Source: Legionella busanensis (GTDB lineage: Bacteria > Pseudomonadota > Gammaproteobacteria > Legionellales > Legionellaceae). From it: a DNA stretch of 64,000 nucleotides. A program made the position numbers and the translations under genes. The notes under the pieces are model-generated. The model was given only the letters and a program-made list of their open reading frames with translations, had not been told where the DNA came from and made no database searches. Positions 35,601 to 44,527 of the stretch are shown piece after piece. Positions within the stretch are counted from its first letter, which is position 1, and every line of letters starts with the position of its first letter. The DNA is taken from the NCBI RefSeq assembly GCF_900461525.1, contig NZ_UGOD01000001.1:527001-591000 (forward strand), read 5' to 3'.

Positions 35601-38379
35601 ATAATTGTTGATTGACTATAAAAGAACTATTAAATAATTGGGTTATTAAATCAGCAATTGCTTTTTGCATTAGATCGGTCATAGGTTGTAATTCTATGTC
35701 TTCAATCCTTGTTCTTCTTAATTGCATTTTAATTTTAAGAATTGCGCTTAAAACCTGTAATTTATTGGGATTTATAGGTATTTTTATGCCAAATTTTCTT
35801 AAAATATTAATTCCTACATCTAAAGACTCAGTATGTTTTCCTAATGTTGAAAACATTTCGATTTTCAAGCGATTAATTTCTAAAATATTAAGGGGATTAC
35901 TAATATGATTTAATATGACAGAGAAAATTTCATCAGCTGCTGTGAAATCACTGATTAAATATTTACAGACAGCGAATTCTTTATAAAGCTGGAAAGTAAG
36001 ATCATAATTGTCTTGCCAGCTGTTTTCATTTATTAATGAGATACCGGCTGATAAATATTCATCTGCTCTATAGTAAGCTGCCGCAAACTTAGCTTTTTGT
36101 CCAGCCCAAAGATTATATTTTGCTAGTAATAGTTTCTCTTGCTGATCAGTAATTAAATTTAAACTTTGATTGAAATGGTTCATAATTTCGAATAAATTTT
36201 CACTTTGCTGATCAAGCGCTTGTTTGTTTAACAGTAAGCGTCCTATTTTAAGATGAATAGTAGCCCTGTCTTTTTGATCAATAAGTTCATAACTTGCCTG
36301 TTGAACTCGGTCATGGGCAAAACGATAACGTAAAGAACTAATATTGCTATCGGTGGTTATGATTCCTTGTAAACCTATTAAGCCTACTGTTTTGTAAGGT
36401 TCTTCGAGCGGATAAATAAGATTTTCTCTAATAGCATCACATATTCGTTCTGCTGTTTCTTGTATCGTTTGACTAGTTACGATAAGCAGAGTCTTAAAAT
36501 TAAATTGATGGCCAAGGCAGGAAGCTAATTTTAAATTTTCCTGCGTGGGCTTAGAAAGGAGATGAATTTTTGTAGTAAGTAAGTCAATGACATTATCGGT
36601 TGCGCTTTGCTGCTGAATTTTATCTAAATCCCACTCCCAAGTCCCTCTATCATAAGAAAAAGCAAGAATCTTTTTTTGATAAATAATTTTAATAAATACA
36701 TTAATAAAAAAAGGATTACCGTGCGTTTTATCATGGATGGATTTTGCCAGTGGTCGAATTTTTTCTGTAGGCGCAAAAAGGGTATCTATTAACAGTTGTT
36801 CAATATTATTTAATTTTAAAGGCCTTAATGTAATAGTTGTAAAAGGAAGTTTGGTCTTTTTTAAATCATGTATAGTCAGTTGCAAGGGATGGTTTGCATA
36901 GACTTCATTATCTCTATAAGCGCCAATAATGAGCAAATAATTAGTGTCGCGATCTTGTAATAAATTTTCGATAAAATTAAGTGATGAATTATCAGCCCAT
37001 TGTAAATCATCTAAAAATATCACTAAAGGATGATTAGCTTGCGCAAACACACGTACAAAATTTTGAAATACCAGGTTAAAACGAGCTTGCGCATCGCTTG
37101 GATTAAGTTTAGGAACTGGTGGCTGCCTGCCTATAATAAGCTCGACTTCAGGAATAACATCTATAACGACTTGTCCGACACCGCCTAATGCTTGAATAAG
37201 ATACTCTTTTAGCTCCTGAATTCTAGTTTCATTTTCCAATAAAACTTGTTTTATTAAGTTCTGGAAAGCACCTACAATAGCACTATAAGGCACACTTTGT
37301 TGTAGCTGGTCAAATTTACCCTGCGTATAATAACCTCGATGTTGCATAATAGGTTTATGGACCTCTTTAACTAAAGAGGTTTTGCCTATGCCAGAGTAAC
37401 CTGCAATAAATACTAATTCTTTTCTACCTTGACTTATGCGATCAAATGCTTCTAATAGTTGGCAAACTTGTTCTTTACGACCATAGAGATTACGTGAAAT
37501 AACCAAGTGATCTTTTTTATCTTTTAAAGCTAGGTTAAATTTATCAATACTTCCTTTAGCGACCCACTGCTTTCGACATTCTTCTAAGTCATATTTTAAG
37601 CCAATAATATTTGCATAACGCTCTTCAGGCATTTTTTGTAATAATTTAGCAATAATAGAGCCTAGTATCTCTGGCGCATCATGTCTAAGCTCAAGGACGT
37701 CAGTAGGTTTTTTTGCAATGTGGCAATGAACTAATTCTAAAGGATCATCTGTGGGAAAAGGTAATTGGTTAGTTAACATTTCAAAAAGCGTAACACCCAA
37801 CGAATAAAAGTCGGTCCGATAATCTACAGGTCGATTAATTCTTCCTGTTTGTTCTGGTGAAATATAAGCCAAACCTTCATCAAATTTACCTAAGTTTAAA
37901 TAATCAAAGGTTTCAGGAAGTTTGGTAGAAGCACTAAGATCAATTAATTTTAAGGTTAATTTATTGGGATCTATGATAATATTTGGCGATCTTATCTCTT
38001 TATGAATGATATTTAGCTGATGTAATTCTTCAATGATATCTACTAACTGTAATCCTAGATTTAAAAAATCACCTATGGTTAACTGATGTTTCTTAAGATA
38101 TAGGCTTAAAATTTGTCCTTCTACACCTTCTAAAACTAAAATAGGTTCTAAAAGATTTGGAACAAAATCAAAGGGTTTGATGACAGTTGATGATTTAATT
38201 TTTTGTAGTAGTTCGTACTCATGTTGTAAGATTGCTAAATTTTCCGAGGGTGAACCACCATTATTGGGTGTTTTTAATAGAACCTTACAACTATCTTTCC
38301 ATCTTAAAGCATAGTAAGTATCTATATTATGCTTAGTTCGCATTCTTTCTTGTAATGCATACCCAGATACGGTAACCAT
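32623..38379 (-). CDS. giant kinase-like / AAA ATPase / GAF / GGDEF / EAL signalling protein
   Basis: 1918 residues. The order is Ser/Thr-kinase-like domain (about 1-270), AAA-type ATPase with Walker A GYSGIGKT (about 326-333) and Walker B region LVIFLDDLQWAD, a long helical repeat region (about 640-1260), GAF (about 1290-1460), GGDEF (about 1480-1640) and EAL (about 1660-1905). The kinase loop reads HKEIRSPN (126-133, Glu for the catalytic Asp) and DLS for DFG (147-149). GGDEF is intact (about 1556) with an upstream RxxD inhibitory site (REGD). EAL reads ETL; the other EAL-domain motifs (ELEITES, DDFGTGYSG, AEGVE, QGYYYSRPL) are kept. It probably turns over c-di-GMP. AGGGG precedes the ATG. 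Confidence 0.88.
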   Translation of the reverse strand: MVTVSGYALQERMRTKHNIDTYYALRWKDSCKVLLKTPNNGGSPSENLAILQHEYELLQKIKSSTVIKPFDFVPNLLEPILVLEGVEGQILSLYLKKHQLTIGDFLNLGLQLVDIIEELHQLNIIHKEIRSPNIIIDPNKLTLKLIDLSASTKLPETFDYLNLGKFDEGLAYISPEQTGRINRPVDYRTDFYSLGVTLFEMLTNQLPFPTDDPLELVHCHIAKKPTDVLELRHDAPEILGSIIAKLLQKMPEERYANIIGLKYDLEECRKQWVAKGSIDKFNLALKDKKDHLVISRNLYGRKEQVCQLLEAFDRISQGRKELVFIAGYSGIGKTSLVKEVHKPIMQHRGYYTQGKFDQLQQSVPYSAIVGAFQNLIKQVLLENETRIQELKEYLIQALGGVGQVVIDVIPEVELIIGRQPPVPKLNPSDAQARFNLVFQNFVRVFAQANHPLVIFLDDLQWADNSSLNFIENLLQDRDTNYLLIIGAYRDNEVYANHPLQLTIHDLKKTKLPFTTITLRPLKLNNIEQLLIDTLFAPTEKIRPLAKSIHDKTHGNPFFINVFIKIIYQKKILAFSYDRGTWEWDLDKIQQQSATDNVIDLLTTKIHLLSKPTQENLKLASCLGHQFNFKTLLIVTSQTIQETAERICDAIRENLIYPLEEPYKTVGLIGLQGIITTDSNISSLRYRFAHDRVQQASYELIDQKDRATIHLKIGRLLLNKQALDQQSENLFEIMNHFNQSLNLITDQQEKLLLAKYNLWAGQKAKFAAAYYRADEYLSAGISLINENSWQDNYDLTFQLYKEFAVCKYLISDFTAADEIFSVILNHISNPLNILEINRLKIEMFSTLGKHTESLDVGINILRKFGIKIPINPNKLQVLSAILKIKMQLRRTRIEDIELQPMTDLMQKAIADLITQLFNSSFIVNQQLFVILICKSIGLSLRYGYTESSSMAMPVYAFVIMHSLNLYGEALSFVKLYNNLKLKYGSSDFEGKNQFVLGSFIEPYQIPLSVCNNTVSKAFKLCCEVGDLVYGNYCNLLLVLHALSAGKDLIELKKNLHSFLYFIARVNISDFVTLGQFLEYAIKCLENLENVNHKRLVHFEEVIIQGKSITELSFFYSVLTRLHFLLGNYEAAIKAGLNHERYSDYDKGLISHIDGKFFLALALFYNYPRVSKVVQKTYLKQLKVLGAFIRKYGRWCPNNFKSYALLFDAEMARLQNQNALRFYEQAIEIGLTKGSIVVTAIASEGAGCYCLANKMDRLAKLYLENAHRYLKDWGLLAKVKLLEKTYTNLKLLNQDNSLQKSTLPQINAPNLDMLAILKFTQLISSEIRLDKLLQKFMKIVLENAGAQRSIILVNIHNTWVVEAEGDLEQQTIYLNGLSLEEGKPKYPVSILNYVQRTQKPLILQDATESEISFHDPYIQQEQPRSLLMMPLFYKGQLCRLLYLENKSNTHTFTPSHLDSLHLLSAQAMTSLENAKLYYQATHDPLTGLANRNMLYEIFQQSSKKITRSQEKLALLFLDLDYFKVINDTLGHDNGDKLLMHIAQTFLTTLREGDMAARIGGDEFAIMLANITSEEQITTTVERIFKELVKPIQIGEHLVQITFSMGISVFPDHGDDIEKLLKLADTALYQAKGKGRNQYHYYSTQLFEEYQRSHGLDKDLQRAYDNQEFFLMYQPFYDIKSEEIIGLETLLRWNHPTKGILEAGSFIETLEKSPLIIPVSEWIIKTACKQAKVWQAANILPGPIAINISTIQFLRQSISELVSKVLIETQLDHSFLELEITESVFIEYSNRVFKEIKALQALGINLVMDDFGTGYSGLSYLKNLPIQKIKIDKTFIRNCDTDPLDQTIISGITMMAHNLKLKVIAEGVENETQLKALQLDGVDGIQGYYYSRPLTIEGCETYLTKKAAQVKNYKRSKNKKK

Positions 38380-38581
38380 TCACACCCCTACCTTAGTAAT
38401 GCAGTAGACCCTATAGTCAGCTAGATAGGTAACTACGTCAAAATTCAAACTCTATTAAAGTATAATAATAACTACTCCTATTCGCCATGTTTATTATAAT
38501 AAAATTTATACAATAAGGGCTTTTTTAATTCAATAACTATGAAATTGATGGAAGTAGAGAATTAGAATTCAAGTATGAAGG

Positions 38582-38612
38582 AGCAGAAGGACTGTTTATT
38601 TATCCTTCTGCT
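38582..38612 (-). terminator. hairpin after the autotransporter gene
   Basis: AGCAGAAGGA (38582-38591) pairs perfectly with TCCTTCTGCT (38603-38612), 15 bp beyond the stop. No clear T tract follows, so termination is likely but not certain. Confidence 0.45.
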
Positions 38613-38626
38613 TAAAAAGCTAATTT

Positions 38627-41062
38627 TTAACAAAAACTCCATAAGAGGCGTGCCGCAACACCGTTATCTTTTACTTGAGAAGAGTATTGACCAAAATAAG
38701 AGAGCGTTAAACTCACATTATTAGTTAAGCGCATGGCTTCCAATCCTGCATCAATTAATAGCGCATCTTCAGCAATAGGTGTGCCTGCAATTACAAAAGG
38801 TGAGCTGCTAGGTAGAAAATTAAAGGTCGCATAAGGTGTTAGATGATTATATGCATGACGCCAGCCTAAAAAGAGGTGTTGATTAAAGGCGTAAGCCTCA
38901 GTAGTAGAAAGAAGGCCTCTTTCGCGTACACCTAAAGTTGAGAAAAAGACATCCTGACTGGCACTACGCGCTCTTAAACTGGCTTCCCCACCTTCCTCCG
39001 TAAAACTATCTGTATGGGTATCAACATAAGCTAGATTAATTAAAGGCTTAACTAAAAAGCGATTTACTTGCCAGTTATACCCTAATTCCCCAAAGGCCTG
39101 GGCTGTATGGCCATTGTAGTGGTTAGTCAGTCTATTCACTAGGGTCGAGAAATCAACAAGTCGATGAGCACTATTTTTGATTTCACTCCAACTGTAAGCT
39201 GCGCCGCCACTTAAAACAAATTGGTTAAAGAAACTTGTGCCATAAAGACCTAAGTGGCCATTACTGCTTTCGTGACTATGTGAGTTAACATTATTAACTT
39301 CGTGTTGAGATTCACTATAACCGCCCACAAGGCCTAATCGGCTATTGATACCCACTGCTTGGTCTGCACCAATGAAAAACCCTTGGGTTGCACGTTCAAA
39401 TTTGGCAGCATTGCCATCGCCTTCCAGTTGACCCCAAGCACCAAAACCCTGCGCCCAAAAGGTAACTCCTCTTGCCGTTCTGAATTGTGCTAGTGTCTCA
39501 CTATTGTCTAGACGATTTAAAATCGCATCACGTATGTAGCGGCTTTCTTCAACACGGGCTGCTAAAGTCGAGGCATAAAGTTCCCCATTTAAATCATCTA
39601 AAGCATTTTGTATCTCAATAGGGTGATTTAGCTGCGCAAAAGCAGTATGTAAGCTATGAGCTGGCGCTAAACTGTGGGCAGGTGCTAAACTTTCTAGTGC
39701 TTGGGCAACACTAGCTTGATTGCGTGTCCTGGCAAAAGAGCCAAACAAAATACCATTGCGAGCGATATTTAAAATAACTTGCTGTGGCGTATAGCTTAAA
39801 TTATAAGTTAAAAAGGCACTTGAGGGAGGTATTATAAATGAGTAAGTCCCATTTAACTGATTAGCTTGTAGAATGGTATAATTACCTATCGTAGGGTTTC
39901 TAATTTGCACACCTGAGTTAGCACCTAATGTTGCTGTTCCAGTTACAGAAATTAAATCCGATCGCCCTGTTGGACTCATGTCAACAAGATAAAATGATGG
40001 AGAAGCTGCTGAGATGCCTGCTTGGGTATAATCTCCACTTATTAGGAGCGTCCCGATAGAAGAATTACCGGGTGAAATAATGCCCTGCACGAGTGGATTT
40101 CCAGTTATTGTACCCGTACCGCCTAAATAGCCATTAGAACCTACTGTGAGAATTGGGCTTACAAAGGTACCATTTACATTTAAAGTACCTGAGCTACCTG
40201 CATTGACTCCAACATAGGTTGCCGCAGCTAAGACAGTACTTGTCGAATCAATATTTAGAGTACCTTGGCCTAAATTACCTACTAGCAAATTACCTGTCAT
40301 TCCCCAACCGCTAAATCCGGTTACATTAGTGACGCCAATACCGCCAGGGTTAGCAGCAATGACACCATCCACACTATTTACCGAACTATGATCACCAATG
40401 TTAAGTGTTCCATTACCAAAGCTGCCTACAGCAATGTATGTTTGGCTAAATAAAGTGGAGCCATTTCCAGTTAAATTAACAACGCCAACGCTACCTACAT
40501 TATTACCAATTATGGCATCAGAAACACTTACTCCACCACCATTTTGAATCGAAAGAGTTCCATTACCTTTATTACCCACGCGAATATAAGAGGTATTATT
40601 CCATTGAGAGCCCAAATCTGATACACTAACATAACCTGTGCTACCAACTTCTTCAGCAATAAAAGCCCTGTAACCCTGTACAAGCCCCCCATTTGAAATA
40701 TTAAATGCTCCTTGTCCGCTGTTACCTATATAAAATAGTTGATCAATCGTTAATATTGAACCCAAATTAGACACAGTTAGGATTGAAGGTAAAGGCACTA
40801 GATTATTAATATTATCAACAGTGACAGAGTTAACATGGGCTGTGCCTCCCGCTAAAACAGGATAAATGGCAGAGTTTGGGATAATAACAGTATTATCAAT
40901 TGAGGGAGGGCCCGGGGGAAGCCAATTGGAAGAAGTAAACCAATTATTGCTAGTCGGAGTAGGACTCCAAAATATTGAAGTAACAGCATAAGTACTGGTT
41001 GAAAAACTTAGTAATAGCGGCGTAATGGCAGAAACATTCCGTATACTTTTTTTAACTAACAT
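38627..41062 (-). CDS. autotransporter (type Va secretion) with T5SS repeat passenger
   Basis: An 811-residue protein. A signal peptide (about 1-26) is followed by a passenger (about 27-480) with four or five repeats of the T5SS/PEP-CTERM-associated type (GNSGQGAFNISNGG, GNKGNGTLSIQNGG, GSFGNGTLNIGDHS, GNLGQGTLNIDSTS), forming a beta-helix. Then come a helical linker and a C-terminal autotransporter beta-barrel (about 525-811). The barrel translocates the passenger to the cell surface. The chain ends LLWSFC: a Cys follows the Phe that normally closes outer-membrane barrels and serves as BAM signal. AAGGA precedes the ATG. It is monocistronic. Confidence 0.88.
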   Translation of the reverse strand: MLVKKSIRNVSAITPLLLSFSTSTYAVTSIFWSPTPTSNNWFTSSNWLPPGPPSIDNTVIIPNSAIYPVLAGGTAHVNSVTVDNINNLVPLPSILTVSNLGSILTIDQLFYIGNSGQGAFNISNGGLVQGYRAFIAEEVGSTGYVSVSDLGSQWNNTSYIRVGNKGNGTLSIQNGGGVSVSDAIIGNNVGSVGVVNLTGNGSTLFSQTYIAVGSFGNGTLNIGDHSSVNSVDGVIAANPGGIGVTNVTGFSGWGMTGNLLVGNLGQGTLNIDSTSTVLAAATYVGVNAGSSGTLNVNGTFVSPILTVGSNGYLGGTGTITGNPLVQGIISPGNSSIGTLLISGDYTQAGISAASPSFYLVDMSPTGRSDLISVTGTATLGANSGVQIRNPTIGNYTILQANQLNGTYSFIIPPSSAFLTYNLSYTPQQVILNIARNGILFGSFARTRNQASVAQALESLAPAHSLAPAHSLHTAFAQLNHPIEIQNALDDLNGELYASTLAARVEESRYIRDAILNRLDNSETLAQFRTARGVTFWAQGFGAWGQLEGDGNAAKFERATQGFFIGADQAVGINSRLGLVGGYSESQHEVNNVNSHSHESSNGHLGLYGTSFFNQFVLSGGAAYSWSEIKNSAHRLVDFSTLVNRLTNHYNGHTAQAFGELGYNWQVNRFLVKPLINLAYVDTHTDSFTEEGGEASLRARSASQDVFFSTLGVRERGLLSTTEAYAFNQHLFLGWRHAYNHLTPYATFNFLPSSSPFVIAGTPIAEDALLIDAGLEAMRLTNNVSLTLSYFGQYSSQVKDNGVAARLLWSFC

Positions 41063-41240
41063 TGTAATTCCTTTTAAAAAAGTGTAAGTCCGATGTTTGG
41101 AAGCAAGAAGTTAGAAATAACATAGATAAGTTAGGCATACAATGCTATTTGTTAGATAAGAGCGATTGAGAAACACGCTAGTAAAAATAGGGCAGATTTT
41201 GTAATCAGATTAATTATATTTTTATCAAAGACTCAGACTG

Positions 41241-41999
41241 CTAACTATAAATTTTTTGCCGCGAAGAAATAGGGGATAACCCCGCATATTTATTTTGAAT
41301 AGATGCTAAGCGGGCAAGTAATTTGGTTTTATTAACAGCAATATTATAAATTTCTTTAATCGTATTATCTTTCATTTTATTAAACGTTAAGCGAATTTGT
41401 TCTAACTTGTTTTTATCAGGAATTTCAGACTTAAACTGGGATATTAGCTTACGCATTGAATTGAAATCATAATGATTGAAAATATAAAATAAATTCTTTT
41501 CATAAACATATTTAGGAAAAACAAGGTTTTTAGCAATATCATTTAGGTAAACTTGTGCTATAGAGTTAGTCGAATCAGCTTGCATAAAATTGATTTGATT
41601 TAGAATAAAAAATTCTTGTGATATTCCAGTGATTGCTCGGTCGGTTATAGAGCAATTTATGACTGGTAAGCCTAATCCTACATTATTTAAGAAAAGTAAA
41701 TCGAAAACATTGCAAATATAGCTTTCAAAATCATTATCCTTATGCTGCCTAAGCGCATTCCAAATAAAATTAAAATCGAGTCCTCTGCCACTTTTTCCAT
41801 GGTTTTTATGATAATACCAAATGACATAATAATACCCATCCCATGGTGAAGATAAATAGCGGTCAATGAGCATTTTCTGTAAGTCACAAATCTGATTAAT
41901 CAAGGTAGGAGTAAGGACCTCAGGCACGCGGGGTTTCAAGCAAACGCGCATGCCATTTCTTTGATTATCTTCTACAACAAGTAATTCTAAATTTTTCAC
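41241..41999 (-). CDS. unknown protein co-transcribed with KAS III
   Basis: A 252-residue soluble protein starting at GTG with GGAG 6 bp upstream. It is mainly helical with aromatic-rich segments (SPWDGYYYVIWYYHKNHGKS, about 51-70) and VGLGLPVINCSITDRAI in the middle. No family or catalytic motif is recognised. It starts 29 bp after the KAS III stop on the same strand, so it is very probably in the same operon and part of the lipid-type pathway, perhaps a tailoring or release enzyme. That role is inference from position only. Confidence 0.65.
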   Translation of the reverse strand: MKNLELLVVEDNQRNGMRVCLKPRVPEVLTPTLINQICDLQKMLIDRYLSSPWDGYYYVIWYYHKNHGKSGRGLDFNFIWNALRQHKDNDFESYICNVFDLLFLNNVGLGLPVINCSITDRAITGISQEFFILNQINFMQADSTNSIAQVYLNDIAKNLVFPKYVYEKNLFYIFNHYDFNSMRKLISQFKSEIPDKNKLEQIRLTFNKMKDNTIKEIYNIAVNKTKLLARLASIQNKYAGLSPISSRQKIYS

Positions 42000-42028
42000 C
42001 CTTACTCCAAAATTATCGTAATTAACAG

Positions 42029-43003
42029 TTAAAACTCAAAGATAATTGTTCCCCAGGTATAGCCAGCACCAAATGCTACTAGTAAAACGATGTCACCTTC
42101 TTTTACAGAGCCCAAATTAAATAAGTCCTCAAAAGCTAAGGGAATAGAGGCAGCTGAGGTATTACCATGTTTATCAAGCGTTACATGAATTCTATTTAAT
42201 GGAATTTCTAAGTTTGCTGCAACTGAATTAATGATACGAATGTTTGCTTGATGAGGAATGATATGATGAATATCCATAATAGTTAATTGCGTACTTTTCA
42301 ATGCGTTTGATATACATTCCGTAAAGCGCTTCACAGCATTCTTAAAGACTTCTTTTCCATTCATTACCACATAAGGTGATGATTTTGATACTAAAGCATT
42401 TCCTTTTGCAACTCCCCAAGGAATTTCGAGGGCATTTTTTCCTAAACCATCAGCTCCAATATCACAGTAAAAAATACCTTTTTTCTCGTCATTAAGATTA
42501 CCTAATAAAAAAGCGCCAAAACCATCGCCAAATAAAATTCTTGTTGCTCGATCTTGGGGATCCGTTACTTGAGTGAACGCATCACTGCCTATCACTAATG
42601 CATAACGAACATTTCGATTGGATTGCATTAAATAATAGGCATTTGCCAGCGCATAAACGAAACCGCTACATGCTGCTTGCATATCAAATGCGATACAGTG
42701 ATGGATGCCTAGTGTTTGCTGAAGCATGACCGCTGTGCTAGGCATTAGTTGATAAGGCGTAGAAGTTCCTATAATGATTAAATCAATTTCTTGCGGGTTA
42801 ATGTTTGCTCGTTTGATTGCGCTAGAGGCGGCATTATAGCAACATTGTAAATAATCATCGTTTTCATCTAAAAAATGACGATTTTTTATTCCCGTCATGC
42901 GCTCTATCCACTCTTCACTGGTATCCAAGGTTTGTTCAAAGTCCTTGTTATTTATGATTTTTTTAGGGAGAAAACCACCTGATGCTAAAACTTGGATACC
43001 CAT
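42029..43003 (-). CDS. 3-oxoacyl-ACP synthase III (FabH/KAS III-like)
   Basis: A 324-residue thiolase-fold enzyme with a complete KAS III triad: Cys112 in QAACSGF, His251 in IIPHQANIRI and Asn281 in KHGNTSAASIP. The start region (LPKKIINNKDFEQTLDTSEEWI) matches FabH. These enzymes condense acyl-CoA or acyl-ACP with malonyl-ACP; some cluster-bound forms join acyl groups to other nucleophiles. It is placed with an unknown protein and divergently from an AOS/FAAL pair, not with fatty-acid genes, so it is probably a specialised copy. AGAGG precedes the ATG. Confidence 0.85.
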   Translation of the reverse strand: MGIQVLASGGFLPKKIINNKDFEQTLDTSEEWIERMTGIKNRHFLDENDDYLQCCYNAASSAIKRANINPQEIDLIIIGTSTPYQLMPSTAVMLQQTLGIHHCIAFDMQAACSGFVYALANAYYLMQSNRNVRYALVIGSDAFTQVTDPQDRATRILFGDGFGAFLLGNLNDEKKGIFYCDIGADGLGKNALEIPWGVAKGNALVSKSSPYVVMNGKEVFKNAVKRFTECISNALKSTQLTIMDIHHIIPHQANIRIINSVAANLEIPLNRIHVTLDKHGNTSAASIPLAFEDLFNLGSVKEGDIVLLVAFGAGYTWGTIIFEF

Positions 43004-43212
43004 TTGAACCTCTTTGCAATAGACAGAATAAATATAACAGCAAGATAGCAGTAGTTAATAAAAGGTATTTTAGATTAATTTTTGTACAATTTCTATAAAA
43101 GATAGAAAATAAAAAAATTCAACTGATTTGTTCATTTTTTAAGCTGTTGGTCTAGTATTAAAGTTAAATGCATTTTTGCTTCATGAATTTTCTTTAATCT
43201 AGAGGTTTAGTT
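43004..43212. promoter_or_regulatory. divergent promoter region of the KAS III / AOS-FAAL cluster
   Basis: This 209-bp AT-rich gap separates the start codons of the KAS III operon (minus) and the AOS-FAAL operon (plus) and must hold both promoters. No operator palindrome stands out; exact boxes cannot be assigned with confidence. Divergence of functionally linked genes suggests shared control. Confidence 0.45.
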
Positions 43213-44508
43213 ATGCCCTTAAAAACCATCTCGGATATCTTCGAAAATAACGATCGTCTCCAACTAGGTACTGTCAGAACAAAATGTCAAATGAATAAAA
43301 TTACATCGGTAAAGGAAATTGCGAAAGCTTATGAATATGCGAAACACAAGCTTTTGCAAGCAAAAGAGTGGGGATATGAGAATTTTACTGACATGGGTAG
43401 CAACGCTTCAGGTTTAATTCGCAGTGATGCAAGTCCAGCTATCGAAAAAGAATGCATAATTTGGTCAATTAACCACTATTTTGGATTAAATCGCCACCCA
43501 GAAGTTATCCAAAGTGCCATAAAAGCCTTACAAGAGTATGGTACGGGTTCTGGCACATCAGCCATGAGTGGGGGACATAGTAGTCTACATAAGCAGCTTG
43601 AGAAGCGTTTAGCTGAAGTAATGAAAAAAGAAGCAGCTATCTTATTTTCTACAGGTTTTACGGCTAATTTTGGTGCCTTATCTGCATTAGGAAAAAGTGG
43701 AAAAGCTCTTTTCTTGCTTGATCAAGAATGCCATGCCAGTATTTTTGATGGTGTAAAAGTAACTGGATGTAATTATTTACTTTTTAAACATAATGATATC
43801 AATGAGCTAGAGCGATTTTTAATAAAAAATGCGAGTGAATATGAAAATATCTTTGTAGTTGTTGAATCAGTTTATTCTATGTCAGGAGAAGAAGCGCCCT
43901 TAAAAAAAATTATTAAATTAAAAAAGAAATACCCATTTTACTTATATGTGGATGAAGCGCATGGTTTTGGTTTATATGATGTAGGTGGATTATGTAATCA
44001 ATTAGGTCTAAGTGCGGATGTTGATTTTATTGTTACCACCTTATCAAAAAGTGTGGCCTCAGTAGGCGGCGTTGTTGCTTGTAATTACCAATTTAAGACT
44101 TTTTTCCAGGTAGAAGCTACCGCTTATATGTTTCAGGCCGCAATGACCCCGGCAGATGTCGCAACAGCACTTACTGCTTTAAATATCATTGAGCGAGAGC
44201 CACAGCTGCAACAAGAAATATGGGAAAAAACAGCCTATTTCCGCCAAGGATTAATTAGCAAAGGCTTTGATACAGGAAAAGGCACAAGCCCTATTATCAG
44301 TATGTATATACGCAATATCGATCTACTTTATCAGTTTTCAAAGTTATTGTTTGAACAAGGTATCTTTGTAACGCCAATAACTTACCCCGCTGTAAGCCCT
44401 TCTGAAGTGCGGTTTCGTTTTATTGTTAATAACGGACATACCTATGAACAAATTGATTATACGTTAAGTGTATTAGCAACTATTGGAAAAGATCTTGGTG
44501 TAATTTAA
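43213..44508 (+). CDS. PLP-dependent alpha-oxoamine synthase
   Basis: A 431-residue fold-type I PLP enzyme of the alpha-oxoamine synthase group (KAPA synthase, serine palmitoyltransferase, ALA synthase, CqsA/LqsA). It has GTGSGTSAMSGGHSSLHKQL (about 110-129), VDEAHGFGLYDVGG (246-259) and TTLSKS with Schiff-base Lys279. These enzymes condense an acyl thioester with an amino acid and release CO2. An extra N-terminal about 60 residues precede the core. The adjacent FAAL-ACP, 19 bp downstream, would supply an acyl-ACP. It is not a biotin gene by context. AGAGG precedes the ATG. Confidence 0.85.
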   Translation: MPLKTISDIFENNDRLQLGTVRTKCQMNKITSVKEIAKAYEYAKHKLLQAKEWGYENFTDMGSNASGLIRSDASPAIEKECIIWSINHYFGLNRHPEVIQSAIKALQEYGTGSGTSAMSGGHSSLHKQLEKRLAEVMKKEAAILFSTGFTANFGALSALGKSGKALFLLDQECHASIFDGVKVTGCNYLLFKHNDINELERFLIKNASEYENIFVVVESVYSMSGEEAPLKKIIKLKKKYPFYLYVDEAHGFGLYDVGGLCNQLGLSADVDFIVTTLSKSVASVGGVVACNYQFKTFFQVEATAYMFQAAMTPADVATALTALNIIEREPQLQQEIWEKTAYFRQGLISKGFDTGKGTSPIISMYIRNIDLLYQFSKLLFEQGIFVTPITYPAVSPSEVRFRFIVNNGHTYEQIDYTLSVLATIGKDLGVI

Positions 44509-44527
44509 AAGAAGAGGATAAAGTAAT

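Noticed and set aside
43213..44508. LqsA/CqsA autoinducer synthase or BioF assignment
   Set aside because: The AOS core fits the superfamily, but the FAAL-ACP and KAS III neighbours and the absence of sensor or biotin genes do not support either specific name.
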